Positions 1-8,715 of a DNA stretch of 64,000 nucleotides are shown here, piece after piece. Where the stretch lies: the NCBI GenBank assembly GCA_019636335.1, contig JAHBXR010000002.1, positions 310,001 through 374,000 of the forward strand, given 5' to 3'. A program made the translations under genes and the position numbers. The notes under the pieces were generated by a model. The model saw only the letters and a program-made list of their open reading frames with translations. It was not told where the DNA came from and made no database searches. Origin of the DNA: Pirellulales bacterium (GTDB lineage Bacteria > Planctomycetota > Planctomycetia > Pirellulales > JAEUIK01). Position 1 is the first letter of the stretch, and every line of letters begins with the position of its first letter.

Positions 1-424
1 CGTAGAGCCGGCCATCTTCGATCACGGGGGACGGCGAGGCGTACGAATTGAAGGGATGGCAATACTGCGGCAGCACCACCGTGTGCAGCAGCTTATCGTA
101 GATCACCTCGCCGGTGTTCTTGTCGAGCGCGACGACCGAGAGACGCGTCCCCTCGGGATTCGCGTTCGTCAGATAGACGCGGTCTTCCCAAACGACGGGC
201 GACGACCAGGCCTTGCCTTCGACCGGGGTCTTCCAGACGACGTTTTCCGTCTCGCTCCACTTGATGGGCAGCTTCGCTTCGTCGGCGCGTCCTTGATCGG
301 TCGGCCCACGAAAATTCGTCCAGTTGTCGACGCCGAGCGCCGTGGCGGCCGAGTTGCCAAGCAACAACATCAGGGCAGCGACGGTGCAGCGGAAAGCGGG
401 CCGGGGAATGAAGTGGTTCATCAT
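1..424 (-). CDS. PQQ-like beta-propeller repeat protein, N-terminal part (cut by left edge)
   Basis: Reading leftwards from an ATG at 424 (a second ATG follows at 421), the frame stays open to the window edge, giving 141 codons. The product begins with a signal peptide (basic start, hydrophobic stretch around residues 13-28), then a WTNFRGPTDQGRA motif typical of the first blade of secreted PQQ-like propellers, and blade repeats such as WSSPVVWEDRVYLTN and ALDKNTGEVIYDK. Such proteins are common in planctomycetes and are usually exported; most lack demonstrated PQQ binding or enzyme activity, so no reaction is assigned. It is divergent from the large cytochrome gene that starts at 634, with about 210 bases between them for promoters. 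The family call is firm; the substrate is unknown. Confidence 0.85.
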   Translation of the reverse strand, partial: MMNHFIPRPAFRCTVAALMLLLGNSAATALGVDNWTNFRGPTDQGRADEAKLPIKWSETENVVWKTPVEGKAWSSPVVWEDRVYLTNANPEGTRLSVVALDKNTGEVIYDKLLHTVVLPQYCHPFNSYASPSPVIEDGRLY

Positions 425-633
425 AGCCGAAGATTCACCGAGGATCGGGATGCATGCGTCGAGCAATGGCCCGATTATACGCAGCAAGATCCGCGATCAT
501 CCACCGCCTCGCCAACCTGGCAAACTTGCAAAGTCGATTCCACGAGTCTCGTCCTCGACTGCCGGTTATACTGGCCGGCTATCTGATAGCACGAGGCACC
601 GGGTCGAACCCCAGTGGTTGTGGGTCCAGCACA

Positions 634-3600
634 ATGCACACGCGCAAGGCGATGGCTGTTATCTCTGGTTTCGCCGTCGGTCTCCTGCAAGCGATCGGGT
701 CGGGAGCTTGCGCCGATGACTTTCCGCAGCCGTACAACTCAGAAAAAGCCACGACGGCCCCCATGCCCCCTGAGGAAGTGGTCCGCACGGCGAAGCTGCC
801 GCCCGGCTTCAAGCTCTCCGTCTTTGCCGCCGAACCGGACGTGCAGAACCCGATTGCCATCACGACCGACGAACGGGGCCGCCTGTGGGTGGCCGAGAAC
901 TATACCTGGTCGGGGGCGAGCTTTGGCAACTACGACACCTCGTTGAAAGATCGCATCGTCATCCTCGCCGACCGCGATGGCGATGGTCGGCACGACCAAC
1001 GCACCGTGTTCTGGGATCAGGGGCACAAAGTCACCAGCGTCGAAGTGGGCTACGGCGGCGTCTGGGTACTCGCGTTGCCCAACCTGCTGTTCATTCCCGA
1101 CGCCAATCGCGATGACGTGCCCGATGGCCCACCGCGGATCGTGCTCGAGGGGCTCGACGAGCAGGCCGTGGGTCACACGCCGGCGAATGGCTTGAAGTGG
1201 GGACCCGATGGCTGGCTCTACGCGCGGCACGGCATCCAGGCCACGTCGCGCATCGGCGCCCCCGGCACGAGCGACTCACAACGCGTGGCGATCAACACCG
1301 GCGTCTGGCGATACCATCCCACGCGACGCACCGTCGAGACCGTCCTGCACGGCATGACCAATTCCTGGGGCTTCGATTACGACGCACAGGGCGAGATGTA
1401 CGTCATCAATACGGTCATCGGCCATCTGTGGCACCTGGTGCCGGGCTCGCACGTCGAGCGGATGTATGGCATCGATCTCAACCCGCACGTCTACAGCCTG
1501 ATGGCTCAGGCGGCCGATCACGTCCATTGGGATACCGGCGAGAAGTGGAACGACATTCGTCACGGAATCACCGATAAAACCAACGCGGCCGGCGGCGGCC
1601 ATGCTCATATCGGCCTGATGATCTATCAGGGAGACAACTGGCCCGCCGAGTATCGCGGTCGCGTCTATACGCTCAACCTGCACGGGCAACGCATCAACAG
1701 CGATATTCTCGAGCCCGCCGGCGCCGGCTTCACCGCCAAGCATGGGCCCGATCTTTGCTTTATCGCCGATCCCTGGTATCGGGGCATGGATCTCATCACC
1801 GGCGCGGATGGTGGCGTCTTCATCGCCGATTGGTCCGACACGGGCGAGTGCCACGATCACGACGGCGTCCACCGCACGAGTGGCCGCATCTACAAACTTA
1901 CCTACGAGACGCCTCCCGCGCTCGCCGCATTCGATCTCGCGCAACGGACGAATCTTGAACTGTGCGAGCAATTCACCGCGGCCAATGCCTGGTGGCCGCG
2001 CCAGGTGCTGCAACAGTGGCGGGCGCGCGCGGCCTCCGGCCAGAAGATGTCCGATGTCGCCGCGTGGTTGAACGCCCTGCCGGCCCAGGAAGGCGATACG
2101 GCCCAACGCCGTTTGCAACGCCTCTGGGGGCTCGCCGCGATCGACCAACTCGACGAACCGCAGTTGCTCGCCGCGCTCGACGATCCGGCGCCCGAGGTTC
2201 GCGCCTGGGGCGTGCGTCTGCTGGTCGATTCGTCTACGCCGGAGAGCCCTGGTCTCTCGCCAGCGGCGCAACAGGCGCTCGTGCGCCATGCGCGGCACGA
2301 TCCGGCCGGTATCGTGTCCTTATATCTGGCCTCTGCCTTGCAGCGACTGCCGGTCGTCGATCGCTGGCCCCTGGCCGAGGCCCTGGCCCGTCGCGGCGAT
2401 TGGGCCCAGGATCGCCTGCTTCCGCACCTGCTGTGGTATGGCATCGAGCCGGCCGTGCCGCGCGATCCCTCGCGAGCGATCGCCCTGGTGGCGTCGTCTC
2501 CGGTGGGGCTCTTGCGCCGCCATGTTGCCCGCCGCCTCACGGTCGAGATCGAAAGCCAGCCTCAGGCGGTGGCCGACTTGCTGGCCTTGGCCCAGCAGGA
2601 TCCTGCAAGTGCGCGGTCGGGAGACATCGTTGCGGGCATGGCCGAGGCGCTGCGCGGCTGGCGTCAGGCCCCGGCGCCGGCCGATTGGCCGACGATTACC
2701 GATCGGCTGGCGCAAGGTGCGCCCCCCGAAGCGATTCGCGCCTTGCAGGAGCTCAATGTCGTTTTCGGCGCTGGTCGCGCGCTCGACGACTTGCGCACCA
2801 CCATCCTCGACGCCGCCGCCGAACCCGCCGCGCGACAGCAGGCGTTGCGGGCACTGCTGGCCGGACGCCCCTCCGATGCCGTACCGATGCTGCACGACTT
2901 GCTGGGCGATCGAGCGGTGCTGACCGAAGCATTGCGCGGCTTGGCCCTCTACGATCATCCGGACACGCCGGCGCAGATCGTCGGGCACATCAACTACTAC
3001 ACGCCCGAGGCACGCCGCGAGATGGTCAACACGCTCGCTTCGCGCCCCGCTTATGCCCGCGCGCTCCTTGACGCGGCGGCCAGCGGGCAGATCGCCACCG
3101 ATGAGATTTCGGCCTTTCATGCGCGGCAGATGCGAGCCTTTGAAGACGAGGAACTGACGGGCCGCCTGACCGAGGTCTGGGGCGAGGTGCGCACCTCGGC
3201 CGCGGAAAAACGCACCATGATCGAAGAGTGGCGCTCGCGCTTGTCGAGTGATTTTCTGGCATCGGCCAATCCTCAGGCCGGTCGCGCGCATTTCAATAAA
3301 TTGTGCGCCAACTGCCACGTGCTGTTCGGCGTCGGCCGCAAGCTGGGACCCGATCTCACCGGTTCGAACCGCAAGAATCTCGACTACCTGCTCGAGAACG
3401 TGCTCGACCCCAGTGCCAGCGTCGGCACGGACTTCCGCGCGGTGAACATCGCACTCGCCGACGGTCGCCTCATCTCGGGCGTCCTTAGCCAACAGACCGA
3501 ACGCACCCTGACACTGCAAACCGCCCAGGAAGCGGTCACGATCGATCGCACCGAGATCGACGAGCTGGCCACAAGCGATAACTCGATGATGCCCGACGGA

Positions 3601-3684
3601 TTGCTGCAGAACTTGTCCGCCGAAGAGGTCCGCGATCTGTTCGCTTACTTGATGTCGCTCGAGCAGGTGTCGCTGGCCGATTGA
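634..3684 (+). CDS. PVC-type haem-binding CxxCH protein (propeller + HEAT-like repeats + cytochrome c domain)
   Basis: About 1016 residues. The ATG at 634 (alternative 652) gives a signal peptide ending near GACADD; the frame extends further upstream, but that part looks non-coding. Residues ~35-430 form the membrane-bound dehydrogenase-like propeller of the PVC family (LPPGFKLSVFAAEPDV, RLWVAENYTW, NGLKWGPDGWLYARHG). Residues ~450-860 are helical HEAT-like repeats (WGLAAIDQLDEPQLLAAL). Residues ~880-1010 are the PVC haem domain, with CANCH at 891-895 (Cys-Cys-His for covalent haem c), GPDLTG, and the IDELATSDNSMMPDGL stretch that includes a likely axial Met. Proteins of this architecture are abundant in Planctomycetes and Verrucomicrobia and are thought to act in periplasmic redox steps, often on sugars; the substrate here cannot be read from sequence. 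Confidence 0.93.
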   Translation: MHTRKAMAVISGFAVGLLQAIGSGACADDFPQPYNSEKATTAPMPPEEVVRTAKLPPGFKLSVFAAEPDVQNPIAITTDERGRLWVAENYTWSGASFGNYDTSLKDRIVILADRDGDGRHDQRTVFWDQGHKVTSVEVGYGGVWVLALPNLLFIPDANRDDVPDGPPRIVLEGLDEQAVGHTPANGLKWGPDGWLYARHGIQATSRIGAPGTSDSQRVAINTGVWRYHPTRRTVETVLHGMTNSWGFDYDAQGEMYVINTVIGHLWHLVPGSHVERMYGIDLNPHVYSLMAQAADHVHWDTGEKWNDIRHGITDKTNAAGGGHAHIGLMIYQGDNWPAEYRGRVYTLNLHGQRINSDILEPAGAGFTAKHGPDLCFIADPWYRGMDLITGADGGVFIADWSDTGECHDHDGVHRTSGRIYKLTYETPPALAAFDLAQRTNLELCEQFTAANAWWPRQVLQQWRARAASGQKMSDVAAWLNALPAQEGDTAQRRLQRLWGLAAIDQLDEPQLLAALDDPAPEVRAWGVRLLVDSSTPESPGLSPAAQQALVRHARHDPAGIVSLYLASALQRLPVVDRWPLAEALARRGDWAQDRLLPHLLWYGIEPAVPRDPSRAIALVASSPVGLLRRHVARRLTVEIESQPQAVADLLALAQQDPASARSGDIVAGMAEALRGWRQAPAPADWPTITDRLAQGAPPEAIRALQELNVVFGAGRALDDLRTTILDAAAEPAARQQALRALLAGRPSDAVPMLHDLLGDRAVLTEALRGLALYDHPDTPAQIVGHINYYTPEARREMVNTLASRPAYARALLDAAASGQIATDEISAFHARQMRAFEDEELTGRLTEVWGEVRTSAAEKRTMIEEWRSRLSSDFLASANPQAGRAHFNKLCANCHVLFGVGRKLGPDLTGSNRKNLDYLLENVLDPSASVGTDFRAVNIALADGRLISGVLSQQTERTLTLQTAQEAVTIDRTEIDELATSDNSMMPDGLLQNLSAEEVRDLFAYLMSLEQVSLAD

Positions 3685-4127
3685 CGGGCAGCGGGGCAGC
3701 GGCGTACCACTCTTTTGTACTAAAGGCGAGGTGCTAGCGACATTTTCTGGTCGTATGGCATTACCAAATTTTGCCCGGCGATCCCGTCGTGCGGGGGGGA
3801 ATGCCAGAAAACTCCAGCACGAGGGTCTCTTTTCGGCCCATTCCCAATTGCATCCCTGCCGAGTGGCGTTATCTTGGACATGGGCTTGGCTTGGGTAACC
3901 TTGCCTTGTCCGCGGCCGCTGGTCCCTGCCCCACCAGCGGCCGTTTTTTTTTGCGCTCTGCGCTGGCGATCCGTCTGCCCCCGCGGCGGTCGCTCGTCCC
4001 ATCGCGCGACTCCCCCAGTAGTCCGGCCGTATTGCCCCTTGCCGACGCCGAAAACCGTTCTTTTGGCAAGCTGCTACTCCTGCTAACATTCCGCTCCCCG
4101 GGATGTCGTAACTCAGGAGGACGAACG
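3685..4127. other. Intergenic region between the PVC cytochrome and a secreted protein
   Basis: No convincing gene. The frame of the downstream gene stays open upstream from 3771, but that part has no signal peptide or family resemblance and contains a strong terminator (3913-3952), so translation is placed at 4128, where an AGGAGG Shine-Dalgarno is present. Confidence 0.6.
3913..3952 (+). terminator. Rho-independent terminator
   Basis: A perfect 10-bp GC-rich stem (CGGCCGCTGG at 3913-3922 with CCAGCGGCCG at 3934-3943) and an 11-nt loop is followed directly by nine T residues (3944-3952). This is the clearest intrinsic terminator in the window. It lies about 230 nt after the PVC cytochrome gene and before the next promoter. 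Confidence 0.88.
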
Positions 4128-5132
4128 ATGCTCCGTCAGCTAGCACCGCGCGCCGTGGCGTTCCTCGCCCTTGGGCTGACATCGAGCGCTGCCAGCACGT
4201 GGCACGTCGCGGCCGAAGACGTGCGCATCCTGTTCGACGTGCCCGACAAGATCGAGTGCCACGACGTCACGCCCGAAAAATGTGCGGCGACGCACCCCCA
4301 CCTCAAGGTCATCGAGGCCAAGTTTCGCGTCTCGGCCAGCGTGGCGGCGGGCACCGAGGCCGAGGTCGTCGACTTCACCTACATGATCAGCAGTCCCAAG
4401 CTACGTCTGAAGATCCTCGACTTCCTGCCCAACACCACGCTCGAAAGCCGCTACACCGACGACCGCATCGTCGTCGCCGACATCATCGAGGAGAGCGACG
4501 CCAAGAGCATCGACGCGCAGGTCGGCTACTCGATCTTCTCCTTGAACGCGGTCAAGAATCAGCTCAGCCGCAAGACCGAGCAGAATCAGTATGAACGCAT
4601 CGCCCCCAAGGCCCTGGTGCTGGCCAGCGGCACGATGAATCGAGGGCACGGCGTCTTTTTCAAGCTGCGCCCCTCGAACGCCGCTTCCCTCGAAGGCTCG
4701 AAAGAATTCAGCTTTCTCGCCATCGTGCCACGGGCGTGGCGCGCCGATTGGTGTACGTTCGTTTGCACCGCCCGGGCCAGCAAGAAATCGATCGTCGGCA
4801 ACGCCGTCTGCAATGCCGGCGTCTGCAAGGCGGATGTGGGCCTTTATCTCTTGGGCGATCGCGAAGGGAGCAAGCTCTCCGACCGGCTCTGCGCCCTGCA
4901 GCAAGAGAACGACGGTCTGCTGGCCAAGCACTTTGCGGCCGAGACCGCTCGCGCCATGCAAGAATTGCAGGAATGCCCCTCGGCGCTGCAACTGGTCGGA
5001 CGATTCGACGAAGTGTTTCAGGACCTGGCCAAGCGGGCCTACTACACGAAGCCGATCGACAAGAAGCTGGAAGAGGCCCGGCAATCGGTCCAACTGGTCG
5101 AAGAAGACCTGGGCCGGCTCAGCGGCGCTTAG
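4128..5132 (+). CDS. Secreted protein of unknown function
   Basis: 334 residues from the ATG at 4128, chosen because AGGAGG (4115-4120) sits 7 nt upstream and the start gives a clean signal peptide (MLRQLAPRAVAFLALGL, cleavage near residue 30). The mature part is mixed alpha/beta for ~200 residues and contains a cluster of cysteines (DWCTFVCTA, NAVCNAGVCKAD). The last ~100 residues are predicted helix, possibly coiled coil (KKLEEARQSVQLVEEDLGRL). I recognise no named domain. It is alone between a terminator and a convergent cupin gene, so context gives little. Export and coding status are likely; function is unknown. Confidence 0.8.
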   Translation: MLRQLAPRAVAFLALGLTSSAASTWHVAAEDVRILFDVPDKIECHDVTPEKCAATHPHLKVIEAKFRVSASVAAGTEAEVVDFTYMISSPKLRLKILDFLPNTTLESRYTDDRIVVADIIEESDAKSIDAQVGYSIFSLNAVKNQLSRKTEQNQYERIAPKALVLASGTMNRGHGVFFKLRPSNAASLEGSKEFSFLAIVPRAWRADWCTFVCTARASKKSIVGNAVCNAGVCKADVGLYLLGDREGSKLSDRLCALQQENDGLLAKHFAAETARAMQELQECPSALQLVGRFDEVFQDLAKRAYYTKPIDKKLEEARQSVQLVEEDLGRLSGA

Positions 5133-5156
5133 AGCAATGATGCTTAGGCAGTCGGT

Positions 5157-5549
5157 TCAGTCGAACCACTCGTCGGCCGGATCGAACTTCGGATAGACGA
5201 TGTTCAGCACGCGCATCCGGCCGAGGGCCCGGTGGCGCACGCCCGGCCGAATCATGATGCACATGCCCGGCCGCACGGGAACGATCTCGTCGTCGAGCTG
5301 CATCCGGGCATCTGGCCCGCACTCGAGGAAGTAATAGGTCTCGGTGAGCCCCTTGTGATAGTGGAGCCGCGCGTCGAGCGAAATGTCGACCTGGTGGATC
5401 GAGCCTGGAAAATCTGCCACTTCGACCAGCGCCCGGCGACTGGTACCGCAGGGGCAGGAGACCCCAACGAGCTGGGCAAAGTCGATCATCTCCCAGCCTG
5501 TGCGGTGGGGTTCATCCTGCGAGGGAGGGGTGGGCGAGAGGGTGGCCAT
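5157..5549 (-). CDS. Cupin domain protein
   Basis: 130 residues, ATG at 5549. It is a single small beta-barrel cupin. Motif 1 has H63, H65 and E70 (LHYHKGLTETYYFLECG) and motif 2 has PGMCIMIRPGVRH with H106, so all four usual metal ligands are present. The central LDDEIVPVRPG turn is also standard. Such stand-alone cupins may be isomerases, dioxygenases or sugar/auxin-like ligand binders; the sequence does not decide. The gene converges on the secreted-protein gene ending at 5132, with only 24 nt between them. Two nearby cysteines (C32 and C34 in SCPC) might bind metal, but this is not a known family feature. Confidence 0.88.
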   Translation of the reverse strand: MATLSPTPPSQDEPHRTGWEMIDFAQLVGVSCPCGTSRRALVEVADFPGSIHQVDISLDARLHYHKGLTETYYFLECGPDARMQLDDEIVPVRPGMCIMIRPGVRHRALGRMRVLNIVYPKFDPADEWFD

Positions 5550-6075
5550 AGGCTTTCACCATACCTAAGTGGCCCGCCCGAGGCCAATTCGGGCGGAAAT
5601 TCTGCCTGGGCTATGGTCTAGGAAAACCTTAGGGCTCCCCTAGAGGCCGCAAGGTTTGGCCAACTTACGAGCGCGGCAAAGTCTTCGTAACAAGAGCGGT
5701 AAATCATTTGTAGAAAATTACTTCCGAGCCCTCAAGGCCCTCTCCAAACGCGGACGATACGCTATCTGTCCCTCGTAGAGGAACGCGTGCCGGCCACGGC
5801 ACGAGACAGATAGCGCCAGGGACTGCGTCCCCGAATCGAGCCGAAGGATCGGCTCAGCAGCTTTGGCGCGATACGACGGCCGAACTGCGGGTTTCGACCC
5901 ACCATCCCCACCCGACGCCTTCCCTCAGCACACCGATTGCCGTTCTCACCCGTTGAGAACCCTGCCTGAAGTCAGAAGCACCTGCTTGCGCCGACCCGGC
6001 ACAAGTCGCTTCGAAATTGGCCTGCGTCAGAGTGGGGATGCGCTACCCCAGTTCTATTTAAGGAGACGTTGCTCG
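5550..6075. other. Intergenic region with a nested inverted repeat
   Basis: No gene seen in 526 bases. The notable content is a two-level inverted repeat at 5760-5815: outer arms CGCTATCTGTC-cc-TCGT and ACGAGACAGATAGCG enclose a perfect 7-bp hairpin (CGTGCCG at 5786-5792 with CGGCACG at 5797-5803). No T-run follows, so it is not a standard terminator. The region should also hold the promoter for the Cys-rich gene at 6076; no consensus box was convincing. Confidence 0.6.
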
Positions 6076-6921
6076 ATGAAATGGCACATGGTCTTGGGAG
6101 CGCTGGTGATCAGCGCCGGGTTGTGTACCCAGAGCTTCGGCTTCGAGCTGCTCGATCGCATGCTTGGCCTGCACCACCACGGTGGCTGCGGATCGAGCTG
6201 CTGCGAACCGAGCTGCTGCGAAGCGTCCGCCTGCTGCGAGCCGAGCTGCTGCGAGGCCGCGGACTGCTGCGGAGCGAACGATTGCTGCGGTGGCAATGCC
6301 TGCTGCGAGCCGAGCTGCTGCGAAGCGGATAGCTGCTGCGGTGGCGACTCGTGCTGCGGCAACGCCTGCGAGCCGAGCTGCTGCGAAGCCGCCTCGTGCT
6401 GCAAGAAGTCGTGCTGCAAGAAGCACTGCGATCTGTTCGGCGGCCTGCGTGGTCTGTTCGATTGCAACAAGTGCTGCAAGAAGTCGTGCTGCGAGCCGAG
6501 CTGCTGCGAAGCGGCTAGCTGCTGCGGTGGCGACTCGTGCTGCGGCAACGCTTGCGAGCCGAGCTGCTGCGAAGCCGCCTCGTGCTGCAAGAAGAGCTGC
6601 TGCAAGAAGCGCTGCGGTGGTCTGCTCGACCTCTTCGCCTGCAAGAAGTCTTGCTGCAAGAAGAAGTCGTGCTGCGAGCCGAGCTGCTGCGAAGCCGCTA
6701 GCTGCTGCGGTGGCGACTCGTGCTGCGGTGGCGACACCTGCTGCGGCGGCAATAGCTGCTGCGGTGGTCACTCCGGCGAAGCGGCTCCCGCCGCCGCTGG
6801 TGACGATTCGGCCCCCATGCCCCCCGCTCCCATGGCTGATCCTTCGGCCTCGGTCCAGGGCAAGCGTCGCATCGTCAACACGAACGCCAACCACACGGTC
6901 GTTCGTCGTCACTATCGCTAG
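6076..6921 (+). CDS. Secreted Cys-Cys repeat protein (CCEPSCCEA repeats)
   Basis: 281 residues from the ATG at 6076, preceded by AAGGAG (6060-6065). Residues 1-22 (MKWHMVLGALVISAGLCTQS) are a signal peptide. The mature chain is about one third cysteine, almost all as CC pairs (about 63 by hand count), arranged in blocks EPSCCEA (seven copies), GGDSCCG and KKSCCKK. At DNA level two 186-nt units (6301-6486 and 6487-6672, 62 residues each) and a third partial unit from 6670 are near-identical, which points to recent internal duplication. Short spacers DLFGGLRGLFD and GGLLDLFA break the array. The C-terminus is Ala/Pro-rich, then basic (QGKRRIV, VRRHYR). Possible roles are metal sequestration or a disulfide-crosslinked envelope layer; neither is shown. 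Acidic and lysine-rich CC blocks alternate. Confidence 0.88.
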   Translation: MKWHMVLGALVISAGLCTQSFGFELLDRMLGLHHHGGCGSSCCEPSCCEASACCEPSCCEAADCCGANDCCGGNACCEPSCCEADSCCGGDSCCGNACEPSCCEAASCCKKSCCKKHCDLFGGLRGLFDCNKCCKKSCCEPSCCEAASCCGGDSCCGNACEPSCCEAASCCKKSCCKKRCGGLLDLFACKKSCCKKKSCCEPSCCEAASCCGGDSCCGGDTCCGGNSCCGGHSGEAAPAAAGDDSAPMPPAPMADPSASVQGKRRIVNTNANHTVVRRHYR

Positions 6922-7260
6922 TCTGTAGTCACTTATCCGTCGGTCTGCCCGGGCTGCCAGTAGCCCGGGCAGGCCACGGTCGTTTTCGCGGCCGGTGACC
7001 GCTCTCCGCTCGCACGGAGCCGACGCCGGGGAGGCACGAGAACGACACCCCACGAGATTCGATTGAACGAACTGGCTGGGTCGAAACCCGTGGACCGCCG
7101 ACAGGCGTAGCACGGCGGCCACAAGGCACGAAGCGGGACCACGATGGATTCCGCTCCGCGCCGCACGACATGAGACGACTACGCATAACAGGCGGTCTGG
7201 CCCTCGTGGTCCGGCCGCCTGTTTCTTTGGTGCGCGTGCCGTTTGCCGGGCGAACGGGCG
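6922..7260. other. Intergenic region with two hairpins
   Basis: No gene seen. Besides the 6945-6972 hairpin there is a second one at 7189-7221 (CAGGCGG pairing with CCGCCTG, with further pairing inside) followed by GTTTCTTT, which looks like a weak plus-strand terminator. What would be transcribed between the two hairpins is unclear; a small RNA is possible but unsupported. Confidence 0.45.
6945..6972 (+). terminator. Hairpin after the Cys-rich gene, likely terminator or 3' end
   Basis: A perfect 11-bp stem (CTGCCCGGGCT with AGCCCGGGCAG) and a 6-nt loop lies 23 nt after the stop codon. No T-run follows directly (a TTTT occurs 10 nt later), so it may be a 3'-end stabilising hairpin rather than a true intrinsic terminator. 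Confidence 0.55.
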
Positions 7261-8445
7261 CTATCGCGGCGCGCGTGCTTCGTGCTCGCGCTGCGCCAGC
7301 GCCGCGGCAAAGCTGAGCAGATCGCTCCGCTCGCGACTCGAAGACAAGACCGGCTCGTAGCAGCGTGCCAGCCGGGCGAGCTCGAGCGCCCCGGGGGCAA
7401 AACGTGCCGTCGGCAGCCCTGGCGGGAGCAGCACCAGCGAGGCCTCGAGCGCCGCTTCGCGCCGCCCCAGGCGCAGCAGGAGCACGATGTACACCTCGGC
7501 CGGAAACGTGCCGCGCTGCTCGGCGGGGGCCTCTTCGGCCCGCGCACGAAAGTAGGCGACCGCCTCTTCCACCGCGTGGCCCAACTGTGCCCCGAAGAAT
7601 CGTCCGTGGGCGACGTACGCCTCTTCAAAAGGCGGTTCCCCGGCGAACTGGTAGAGGGACGATAGCCGGCGACCATACTCGGTGAGCTGCCACGCGAGGT
7701 CGATCGATTCGCGGTCCTCGACCAGCCGCGCAAAGCGGACCGTCGCGTGCAGGTGCGACGTGTCGAGATGGTAGTTGTCGTCGGCGAGCAACTCGTCGTG
7801 CCCGGTGAGCAACTCCACCAGCGAACCCTCCTCGCGCGCCGCGATTCCGCGCCGTTCGAGATCGGCCAGCACGTTGGCGCGCAGGTCGCGATAAACGCGC
7901 CGGATCAGGATGCCGACCAACGCCTGCTGTTGCGGTCGGGGGCGCTCGAAGACGATGCCCTCGAGCATGGTGATCGCGTTGCAGGTGCCGTAATGATCGA
8001 GCACGAGCCGGTAGCCCAGCTCCGGATGAACTCCTTCGTGCAAGGCCACTTCGACCAGCGGTTCGAGCTGCTGGCGCTCGAGCAGATCGTCGGCCTCGGC
8101 CAGTCGGTCTAGCGCGGCGGCGACCGTCGCGCGATCCCCCGTGGGACGCAGATACATCCACGCCTCGCGGACGAGACCTTCCTCGAGCAGACGCTGGCCC
8201 ACTTCGCGGCAGGCCTCGACGTAACGCTCCTCGAGCTGCGTGCGTTCCGCCTCGGGCAGCTCGTCGAGCGAGCCTGCGAGAATCGGCGGCAGGCCAAGCT
8301 CGTGCCGTGCCGCCAACAGCCGGGCGTCGAACAGCTCGTGAAAGCGCTTTTCCACCGCCAGTTCGTCGGCGAGCCGTGCCAGCATCGGACCGGTCCCCTC
8401 GGCAGCCAGGGTTTGTTCCAGTCGCTCAAACGTGCGGTCCGACAT
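7261..8445 (-). CDS. Conserved hypothetical protein, all-helical
   Basis: 394 residues, ATG at 8445. The whole chain is predicted helical with leucine-, alanine- and arginine-rich repeats (LARLADELAVEKRFHELFDARLLAARHELG, shown here only in part as LARLADELAVEKRFHELFDA), suggestive of a TPR/HEAT-like solenoid. There is no signal peptide or membrane segment, so it should be cytoplasmic. Motifs such as LVLDHYGTCNAITMLEG and DDNYHLDTSHLHATVRFA contain His and Asp residues that could be functional. I recognise no named family; the call that it is coding rests on length, the lack of stops and codon bias like its neighbours. It is divergent from the haem cluster at 8716, separated by 270 bases. Confidence 0.8.
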   Translation of the reverse strand: MSDRTFERLEQTLAAEGTGPMLARLADELAVEKRFHELFDARLLAARHELGLPPILAGSLDELPEAERTQLEERYVEACREVGQRLLEEGLVREAWMYLRPTGDRATVAAALDRLAEADDLLERQQLEPLVEVALHEGVHPELGYRLVLDHYGTCNAITMLEGIVFERPRPQQQALVGILIRRVYRDLRANVLADLERRGIAAREEGSLVELLTGHDELLADDNYHLDTSHLHATVRFARLVEDRESIDLAWQLTEYGRRLSSLYQFAGEPPFEEAYVAHGRFFGAQLGHAVEEAVAYFRARAEEAPAEQRGTFPAEVYIVLLLRLGRREAALEASLVLLPPGLPTARFAPGALELARLARCYEPVLSSSRERSDLLSFAAALAQREHEARAPR

Positions 8446-8715
8446 GATCTCTCATCGGGCGAGGACAGGGCATTCGCGAAACGACCAATCGTAACAAAGC
8501 AACCACCCCCACACTACAGTCCGGTATCTTCCCCTTTTGAACCATCCCCTTGCCGAGTAGCATGAATCTAGCACGTTCCGCCACGGCGCCGTCGACGAGC
8601 CATCGCCCAACTACGGACGCTCGATCGAGCGAGATCGGAAGTTTCGCCGGAGTCGCCGGCCGTGCCGACCGGAAGAGTTTCCTCGTGACTTCCTCTCAAC
8701 GATGCAGGCCCTCCT

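Noticed and set aside
454-633. N-terminal extension of the PVC cytochrome frame
   Set aside because: The 60 extra codons lack a signal peptide and family similarity; the ATG at 634 gives a normal export signal.
2320-4182. Minus-strand frame of 620 codons across the PVC cytochrome and the following gap
   Set aside because: Covers the certain PVC cytochrome C-terminus and a strong plus-strand terminator; no domain.
6076-6921. CRISPR-like array suggested by the repeated units
   Set aside because: The repeats are in frame, encode CC blocks, and have no unique spacers of constant length.
6054-7122. Gln/Ser-rich and Ala-rich frames opposite the Cys-rich repeat gene
   Set aside because: They are the reverse-strand readings of the same CTGC-rich repeats; the plus-strand gene has a signal peptide and a Shine-Dalgarno.
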